The position numbers and the translations under genes are program-made. A DNA stretch of 64,000 bases from Ahniella affigens (GTDB taxonomy: Bacteria > Pseudomonadota > Gammaproteobacteria > Xanthomonadales > Ahniellaceae), in the NCBI RefSeq assembly GCF_003015185.1, contig NZ_CP027860.1:2046001-2110000 (forward strand), in the 5' to 3' direction. Under the pieces are notes generated by a model, which ran no database searches, had not been told where the DNA came from, and saw only the letters and a list, made by a program, of their open reading frames with translations. Shown here piece after piece: positions 57,937-64,000 of the stretch (positions are counted from its first letter, which is position 1; every line of letters starts with the position of its first letter).

Positions 57937-57992
57937 GCCGAGCCAGGTTCCGATCAAAACGTAGCAGGCAATTGTTGTCATTAAGGTCGAAC

Positions 57993-60900
57993 ATGAGCGC
58001 AAGCGCAAACAGCGGTATCAAACAACAGATCGAGGCGATGTATCCAGTCACTGGGATTCAGCGCGGGATGATCTTTCATTCCATGCTTGCGCCGCAGTCG
58101 GGCGTCTACATCCTGCAGGACAGTATTCGATTCTCGGCCGCGTTTGATCCGGAGGTGTTCTGGCGCGCTTGGGAATACGTGATCCAACGCCATCCGGTGT
58201 TTAGGACCCTGTTTGTGCGGCTCGATACCGACCAGCCCGTGCAGGTCGTTCTGAAGCAGGTTCTGCTGCCCAAAGTCGAGCTTGATTGGACCGAGCTTCC
58301 GGAAGCCGAGCAAGATTCGGCGTTGCGCGAGCTACTGGTTAGTGAGCAGCAGCGCGGCTTTGATTTCGCGCGCGCGCCGTTGATGCGGCTGCATTTGATT
58401 CGCTGTGCCGAGCAGAGTTGGTACTTTGTCTGGACCCGGCATCACGTGTTGCTGGATGGATGGTCAGGCCCGTTGGTATTGCGCGACGTCATGGCGTGCC
58501 TTTCGGCATTTGCTGCGGGTCGTGAGCCGGAGTTGCCCCCGGCACGTGGCTATCAGGATTACGTACGCTGGGTCAATTCACAGAACCACGACGTGGCGAA
58601 ATCGTTCTGGCAGAGCGAGTTGTCGAACTTTGATCTGCGCACACCATTGCCGATGATTCAAGAGTCAACCCGCGAGCAGCGGCAGGTCGAGGACTTGCAA
58701 GCGCATGCTGTACTCGTTGACACCAGCCTGAAGCAGCAGTTGGACACGTTCGTGAAGTCCGAACGTGTCACCCTGAATTGCGTCTTGCAGGCGGCCTGGG
58801 CGCTGTTGCTGGCGCGCTACGCAGATTTGGACGCGGTCACGTTTGGCGTCACCGTTTCGGGTCGACCGCCACAGTTGCCCGGTGTGGAATCGATTGTCGG
58901 TCCGTTCATCAATACGTTGCCAATGACCATCGCGATCGATGGCAGTGCCCGCGTGGGCGATTGGCTGCGGGCGCTGCAACTCCGGAATGCCGCGCGAGCC
59001 GACTACGAGTTCATGCCGTTGGCCGAAGTGCAATCGTTGCTGCCCGCGAATTCGCCGGCAGGCGGTGGGCTGTTCGACAGCCTGTTGGTGTTTGACAACT
59101 ACCCGGTCAGTGCTCGTAGCAGCAGTGCGAGTGGCCCGAGCGCGGAGCCGCTGACCAGCTTTTCGTACAACAACTACCCGCTGACCTTGATGGTGATGCC
59201 GGGCGATTCATTGCTCCTGCAGTTCAAGTACGACGGTGCTTGCTATTCCCGCGCTGCTGTCACGCAGTTGCTGACGCATCTGCAGCAGCTGCTTGGTAAC
59301 TTGACCGCAAGCGGCGAGCAACGCGTTGCAGCGTTGACGCTGGTGGCCGCGGACGAGCAACACGCCTTGCTTGTCGACGCGAAGGGTCCGGACCGAGAAG
59401 CGTCAAGGGACACAATTGTCAGTCGGGTTGCGGCGGTCGCAACCAGTGACCCCACGCGTCCAGCCTTGGTTTCGGGTGATGTCGAGCTCACCTATGCCGA
59501 ACTCGACGCATCGGCCAATCGTCTAGCGCATTGTCTTCGCGCGTATGGATTGCAGGCGGGGCAGCGCGTCGGGCTCTGCACCGCGCGCAACCCAAGTTTG
59601 GTGATCGGACTACTTGGGATCATGAAGGCTGGTGGTTCTTATGTGCCGATCGACGCCGATTGGCCCGAACATCGGATCGCCCAAGTGCTGTCGCGTGCCG
59701 CGGCATCGATCGTCGTTACCGAGCAGGCCATGTTGGATCTGGTGGCGGGCGATGGCGATCGAACCGTCGTATCGATTGATCGGGATTGGGCGGAGATCAG
59801 CAGTTTTCCGGCGACTAGTCCGGCGATTTCGGTTTGCGCCGAGCAACTCGCCTATGTGATCTTCACGTCGGGCTCGACTGGCACACCCAAAGGCGTTGCG
59901 GTATCGCATGGCGCAGTGGTCGATTATTGCGATGGCGTCTTGGAGCGATTGGGGGTATTCGGGACAGCCTCGTTTGCGGCGTTGTCGACCGCGGCTGCCG
60001 ATCTTGGCCACACCGCGCTGTTTGGCGCCCTGTGCTCGGGACACACGCTTCGGTTGTTGCCGGAGTCACTGAGTCTCGATGCGCACGCGTTGCATGACGA
60101 GTTAGTCCGTCGTCCCATCGATGTGCTGAAGATCGTGCCGTCGCATCTGGAGGCGCTACTCAGCGCAATGCCGGACCAGTCCTTGCTGCCGCGGCAGTGC
60201 TTGGTGCTGGGAGGCGAGAGTCCCTCGGGGTCGCTATTGCAACGCATTCGTGCGCTGGGTGCATGTCGAATCGTCAACCATTACGGACCGACCGAAGCCA
60301 CCGTCGGCGCGCTGTCATGTGATTTGACTGCCACAGACCGCGTTCTCATCGGTACACCGATGGCAGCGCGCCGGGCTTATGTACTCGATCGCCATTTGCA
60401 GATCTTGCCAGCGGGGGCCCTGGGCGAGTTGTATCTCGGCGGCGCGGCGTTGGCTCAAGGTTACGTTGATGAGCCGGCGCAAACGGCACTCCGCTTTGTA
60501 CCTGACCCGTATGCAACCCAACCCGGAAGCCGTATGTATCGGACGGGCGACCGCGTTCGGAATGTTGCAGGGGCTGGCGTGCAATACCTCGGCCGTATCG
60601 ACCAGCAAATCAAGCTTCGCGGCTTTCGCATCGAACTGGGTGAGATCGAGTCGGCAATTCGCACGCTGGACGGCGTGCAGGCCGCAGCCGTTGCGTTGCA
60701 GGACGCCGGCCATGGTGAAACAAAGCTCGTGGCCTACGTGGTCGGAAACGTATCACTGGATGACTGCGCCAGTCGGGTTGCGGCGATACTGCCGGAGCCC
60801 ATGCGCCCAAGCCATTGGCTGCCACTGCACGATCTGCCGCTGACTCGCAACGGAAAGCTGGATCGCAAGGCATTGCCGGGCCTCGCGGCGGTCGCGGCGC

Positions 60901-61229
60901 CCGTTGCCGCCCATGTTCCGCCTGCGAGCGGAATCGAAGAGCGGATTGCGGATGTTTGGCGGGACTTGCTGAAGCGCGACCAAATCGGGCGCGACGACAA
61001 CTTCTTTCAGTTGGGCGGGAATTCACTGCTGATCATTCAAGCGCATGGCCGACTGAAGCGCATGTTCGGCACCGAGTTGAGTGTGCTCGATCTATTCAAG
61101 TATCCGACGCTGGCCAAACTGGCGAATCACTTGCGTGCAGGCAGTCAGGCACCCTCGGAGGGCGTCAGCCAGAGCGGCGAGCCACTCAAGGCGCACACCC
61201 CGATCACGGAGCAGCTGAGCCATGCATGA
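57993..61229 (+). CDS. NRPS module C-A(Asp)-PCP
   Basis: A 1078-aa module. The C domain (about 10-440) has YPVTGIQRGMIFHSML and HHVLLDGWS near 152, again of the D-donor style. The A domain (about 480-970) has FTSGSTGTPKG near 622 and AADLGHTALFG; its code D-L-T-K-V-G-H-V-G is an Asp code differing by one conservative residue from the first Asp module. The PCP near 985-1055 has LGGNSLLIIQ (Ser near 1010). No epimerase is present, so the Asp stays L unless its hydroxylase or other enzymes act. The ATG at 57993 has AAGG 6 bases upstream. It overlaps the following PKS gene by 8 bases. Confidence 0.95.
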   Translation: MSASANSGIKQQIEAMYPVTGIQRGMIFHSMLAPQSGVYILQDSIRFSAAFDPEVFWRAWEYVIQRHPVFRTLFVRLDTDQPVQVVLKQVLLPKVELDWTELPEAEQDSALRELLVSEQQRGFDFARAPLMRLHLIRCAEQSWYFVWTRHHVLLDGWSGPLVLRDVMACLSAFAAGREPELPPARGYQDYVRWVNSQNHDVAKSFWQSELSNFDLRTPLPMIQESTREQRQVEDLQAHAVLVDTSLKQQLDTFVKSERVTLNCVLQAAWALLLARYADLDAVTFGVTVSGRPPQLPGVESIVGPFINTLPMTIAIDGSARVGDWLRALQLRNAARADYEFMPLAEVQSLLPANSPAGGGLFDSLLVFDNYPVSARSSSASGPSAEPLTSFSYNNYPLTLMVMPGDSLLLQFKYDGACYSRAAVTQLLTHLQQLLGNLTASGEQRVAALTLVAADEQHALLVDAKGPDREASRDTIVSRVAAVATSDPTRPALVSGDVELTYAELDASANRLAHCLRAYGLQAGQRVGLCTARNPSLVIGLLGIMKAGGSYVPIDADWPEHRIAQVLSRAAASIVVTEQAMLDLVAGDGDRTVVSIDRDWAEISSFPATSPAISVCAEQLAYVIFTSGSTGTPKGVAVSHGAVVDYCDGVLERLGVFGTASFAALSTAAADLGHTALFGALCSGHTLRLLPESLSLDAHALHDELVRRPIDVLKIVPSHLEALLSAMPDQSLLPRQCLVLGGESPSGSLLQRIRALGACRIVNHYGPTEATVGALSCDLTATDRVLIGTPMAARRAYVLDRHLQILPAGALGELYLGGAALAQGYVDEPAQTALRFVPDPYATQPGSRMYRTGDRVRNVAGAGVQYLGRIDQQIKLRGFRIELGEIESAIRTLDGVQAAAVALQDAGHGETKLVAYVVGNVSLDDCASRVAAILPEPMRPSHWLPLHDLPLTRNGKLDRKALPGLAAVAAPVAAHVPPASGIEERIADVWRDLLKRDQIGRDDNFFQLGGNSLLIIQAHGRLKRMFGTELSVLDLFKYPTLAKLANHLRAGSQAPSEGVSQSGEPLKAHTPITEQLSHA

Positions 61230-64000
61230 GCCGCGTGACGGGATTGCAATTGTGGGTCTGGCCGGGCGGTTTGCTGGCAGCGACGACATCGACGCGTTCT
61301 GGAACAATTTGTGCGCCGGTCGGAGCGGGCTGCGCCAGTTCAGTCGCGAGGAGCTTTCGGCGCGCGGGGTTCCGAGTGAGCAGCTCGATCACCCCGACTT
61401 TGTCGCAGCCGGTGCCCAGTTCGATGGTATCGACCTGTTTGACGCGGCGTTCTTTGACTACGCGCCGCGCGAGGCAGAAGTCTGTGGTCCGCAGCAGCGG
61501 CAACTTCTCGAGTGTGTGCACCGGGCCCTTGAAGACGCGGGTTGCGCACCTGACAAGCTTCAAGGACGTGTGGGCACGTTCGTCGGCGTGGGCCAGAGCA
61601 ACTACTTGACGGTGAATCTCGGGACCCATCCCGAACTTGCCCAGACGGTCGGTGCACGCACCGTGCAGTTTGGCAACGACAATACGTTTGCCGCGACCCA
61701 GATTGCCTATCGATTGGACCTTCGTGGTCCTGCCATGGGCGTCGCCACCGCGTGCTCGACGTCTCTGGTGGCAGTTCACTTGGCGTGTCGCAGTCTGCTG
61801 GAAGGGGAGTGCGACGCGGCGATTGCTGGTGGCGCGCAAATCTCGATCGAACACGATTGCGGCTACCAGTATTACGAGGGCGGTATTCACTCGCCAGATG
61901 GCCATTGCCGGACCTTTGATGCCGACGCGCAAGGAACGGTCAGTGGCAATGGGGCGGCAGCGGTGGTGCTGCGTCGGCTCAGCGATGCCATTGCGGATGG
62001 TGACCGGATCTACGCGGTGTTGCGGGGCAGCGCGCTGTCCAACGATGGCAACGACAAGGTGGGCTACGCGGCACCAAGCGTCAGCGGGCAAGCGTACGCC
62101 ATTGCACGCGCGCAAGCTTTGGCGGGCGTACATCCCGATCAAGTTGGTTATGTCGAGGCGCATGGGACGGCGACACCGCTGGGCGACCCGATCGAGATTG
62201 CGGGATTGACGCAGGCGTTTCGACTGCGCACGCAACGTCGACAGTACTGTGCGATCGGGTCTCTGAAATCGAATCTCGGACACATGGGTGCCGCCGCCGG
62301 TGTGGGGGCACTGATCAAGACGGCTTTGGCCGTGCACCACGGCAAGATTCCAGCCAGCCTGGACTTCAAGAACCCGAATCCGGCGCTGGCGCTTGAGCAA
62401 AGCCCGTTCTTCGTGAATACCAGCCTCTGCGACTGGAGTGATCCGTTGGAGCGTCGGATTGCCGGGGTGTCGTCATTTGGGATGGGCGGTACGAACGCGC
62501 ACGCTGTGCTGGCCGGGCTGCAGACACCCGCGGCAACGCCGCCCTTGCGAACGAGTCAGCCGATTCTGCTGTCGGCGAAGTCAGAGTCGGCATTGCATGA
62601 GTTGCAGCGTCGCCTCGCCGGGTATGCCTTGCAACATCCTGACGGTTGCCTTGCGGATCTCGCCTATAGTCTCGCAGTCGGTCGACGTGATTGGTCGTGG
62701 CGTCGGGCGTTGGTCGTCGACAGCCCCGATGCGCTGATCGACGCGTGCCAGCGTCCCGCAGGCGCCAAGGCGCTCGGTGCTTTGCCCGTTGTGTTCATGT
62801 TCCCAGGCCAGGGCGCGCAACACCCTGGCATGGCGGCGCAGACTTACCAGAATGAACCCGCGTTTCGAGACGCGCTGGATCGCTGCGCCGAGATTCTGAA
62901 TTTGCACGGAATCGACCTAAAGCGCTGGTTGCGTTCTGACGTGGATCGCAATGACTTGGACCAGACCGCGATCGCGCAACCTGTTCTGTTCGCCGTCTCG
63001 TACGCTTATGCCCAGTTCTGGATGTCGGTCGGAATCACCCCCTCGGCGATGATCGGCCACAGCCTGGGTGAATACGTTGCGGCAACCTTGGCTGGGGTCT
63101 TTGACCTTGATGCCGCATTGAGCCTCGTGGTGCAGCGTGGGGCACTGATGCAGCGTATGGCGCCGGGCGCGATGCTCGCCGTCGCGGCGTCGGTGTCCGA
63201 GCTGCGCGACGTGCTGGCCGAAGATTGCGAGCTGGCTGCAGTCAACGCCGAGCGCTCCGCGGTCCTGTCTGGTACCAAAGAGCGCTTGCAGGCGGCAGCC
63301 AATGCGCTGGAGGCCCGCGGCATCGCCTGCCGTTGGCTGGCGGCGCAACATGCCTTTCACTCGTCGTCGATGCGACCCATGTTGGCAGCGTTCCGCGTCG
63401 AGGTTGAGAAGGCGGCACCGCGTGCACCGACGTTGCGCCTTTGGTCCAACGTGACCGGCGAACCGCTCACCGCAGAACAAGCCATGGACCCGGACTACTG
63501 GGTGAAACAAGTGCAGCATACCGTTCGGTTTGCCGACGGGATCGAGTCGCTCCGCCGCGAGGACCGCTGCCTGTTCCTGGAGGTGGGGCCAGGCCAAGTG
63601 CTGACTCGCCTACTGAAGCAGTTCGTCCCGGCGATTGTGGAAAGCGCGCCGTCCGCACCGCATGCTGGCAGTGCCGCAGACGACTCGGCAACCTTGCTGG
63701 CAGCCTTAGCGAAGTTGTGGGAATCGGGCTACACGCTCCGTTATCGCGCGTTGTTTTCCGCTCAGCGCCGATTGAAGCTTGCCATTCCTGGGCATCCGCT
63801 CGAACTGCGCCGATTCTGGATCGAGCCGCGTCTCGACGCCATTGGTGCGCGCGCTGACGCTCGCTTCGTCGCGGCCGATGCAAGCAAGGCGACCCTCTAC
63901 ACACCAACTTGGCGTCAGCAACGTCTGGCGCCACGAGGAATCCATCCTGAAGACGCGTGGCTGATAGTCAGCGATGGCGATTCCGTTGCAACCGAGTTAG
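61222..64000 (+). CDS. Type I polyketide synthase KS-AT..., partial (runs off right edge)
   Basis: The first 926 codons of a PKS. The KS (about 5-430) has Cys178 (VATACSTSL), EAHGTATPLGD and KSNLGHMGAA, all catalytic residues present. The AT (about 520-820) has FPGQGAQ, GHSLGEY (Ser614) and QHAFHSS, predicting malonyl-CoA. After the post-AT linker the sequence enters what looks like the structural half of a KR domain (YTPTWRQQ, DAWLIVSDGD), so a KR and ACP are likely beyond the edge. The start ATG at 61222 overlaps the NRPS stop; the ATG at 61226 is in another frame. The KS is most like the one in the KS-AT-KR-ACP protein at 1221-5663. It would extend the Asp-containing chain by one malonate. 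Confidence 0.93.
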   Translation, partial: MHEPRDGIAIVGLAGRFAGSDDIDAFWNNLCAGRSGLRQFSREELSARGVPSEQLDHPDFVAAGAQFDGIDLFDAAFFDYAPREAEVCGPQQRQLLECVHRALEDAGCAPDKLQGRVGTFVGVGQSNYLTVNLGTHPELAQTVGARTVQFGNDNTFAATQIAYRLDLRGPAMGVATACSTSLVAVHLACRSLLEGECDAAIAGGAQISIEHDCGYQYYEGGIHSPDGHCRTFDADAQGTVSGNGAAAVVLRRLSDAIADGDRIYAVLRGSALSNDGNDKVGYAAPSVSGQAYAIARAQALAGVHPDQVGYVEAHGTATPLGDPIEIAGLTQAFRLRTQRRQYCAIGSLKSNLGHMGAAAGVGALIKTALAVHHGKIPASLDFKNPNPALALEQSPFFVNTSLCDWSDPLERRIAGVSSFGMGGTNAHAVLAGLQTPAATPPLRTSQPILLSAKSESALHELQRRLAGYALQHPDGCLADLAYSLAVGRRDWSWRRALVVDSPDALIDACQRPAGAKALGALPVVFMFPGQGAQHPGMAAQTYQNEPAFRDALDRCAEILNLHGIDLKRWLRSDVDRNDLDQTAIAQPVLFAVSYAYAQFWMSVGITPSAMIGHSLGEYVAATLAGVFDLDAALSLVVQRGALMQRMAPGAMLAVAASVSELRDVLAEDCELAAVNAERSAVLSGTKERLQAAANALEARGIACRWLAAQHAFHSSSMRPMLAAFRVEVEKAAPRAPTLRLWSNVTGEPLTAEQAMDPDYWVKQVQHTVRFADGIESLRREDRCLFLEVGPGQVLTRLLKQFVPAIVESAPSAPHAGSAADDSATLLAALAKLWESGYTLRYRALFSAQRRLKLAIPGHPLELRRFWIEPRLDAIGARADARFVAADASKATLYTPTWRQQRLAPRGIHPEDAWLIVSDGDSVATEL

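Noticed and set aside
61204-62400. A 398-codon minus-strand frame opposite the right-edge KS
   Set aside because: Antisense to an intact KS; no recognisable domain.
1-64000. Search for tRNA/rRNA genes, CRISPR arrays, insertion sequences and att sites
   Set aside because: None seen by eye; nearly all bases are in coding genes and the repeats present come from homologous NRPS/PKS domains.

Overview
The window is the interior of a very large hybrid NRPS/PKS gene cluster. Nearly every base codes for assembly-line enzymes, tailoring oxygenases or exporters, and both ends cut through megasynthase genes. High GC, a MacA-type periplasmic adaptor with MacB-type permeases, and NRPS/PKS style all point to a Gram-negative proteobacterium (a gammaproteobacterium of the Xanthomonadales type or a similar lineage is my guess). 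The sequence alone does not fix the genus.

There are two divergent blocks around a low-GC control region (39475-40559). The minus-strand block reads right to left: ABC-2 ATPase and permease (39474-37767), an MbtH-like protein, a type II thioesterase, a fatty acyl-AMP ligase fused to an ACP, a cytochrome P450, a degenerate KS-AT-DH-ACP protein, a three-module NRPS with a thiazole-forming module, a KS-AT-ACP-Cy-A-PCP-C-A-PCP hybrid, C-A-PCP, KS-AT-KR-ACP, and the start of another NRPS running off the left edge. Most neighbours overlap by 4 bases. Transcription order matches a plausible order of synthesis: fatty acyl starter, residue X1, Leu, Cys (to thiazole), malonate, heterocyclised residue X2, Thr, Phe, malonate (keto-reduced), next residue beyond the edge. 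Substrates were read by hand from the ten-residue adenylation code. Thr, Cys, Leu and Phe are good matches; X1 and X2 are not.

The plus-strand block reads left to right: membrane-fusion adaptor, ABC ATPase, two MacB/FtsX-type permeases, a second P450, then three hydroxylase/NRPS pairs. These are SyrP-like dioxygenase + Asp-PCP-E module, CmlA-like di-iron hydroxylase + A-PCP-C, and SyrP-like dioxygenase + C-A(Asp)-PCP. A KS-AT protein then runs off the right edge. The pairing of one carrier-protein hydroxylase with each amino-acid module suggests two beta-hydroxy-Asp residues and one further beta-hydroxy amino acid. Together with the lipid starter and thiazole chemistry this fits a lipopeptide/polyketide, possibly metal-binding, but no siderophore receptor, regulator, phosphopantetheinyl transferase or type I releasing thioesterase is visible in the window.

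The most unusual parts are (1) the KS-AT-DH-ACP protein, whose KS has lost its first catalytic His and whose AT has lost GHSxG, placed directly after a P450 and FAAL-ACP; (2) the degenerate, His-less condensation-like domain that opens the Asp module; and (3) the A-PCP-C protein that ends in a condensation domain and an acidic docking-like tail with no matching partner at the next gene.
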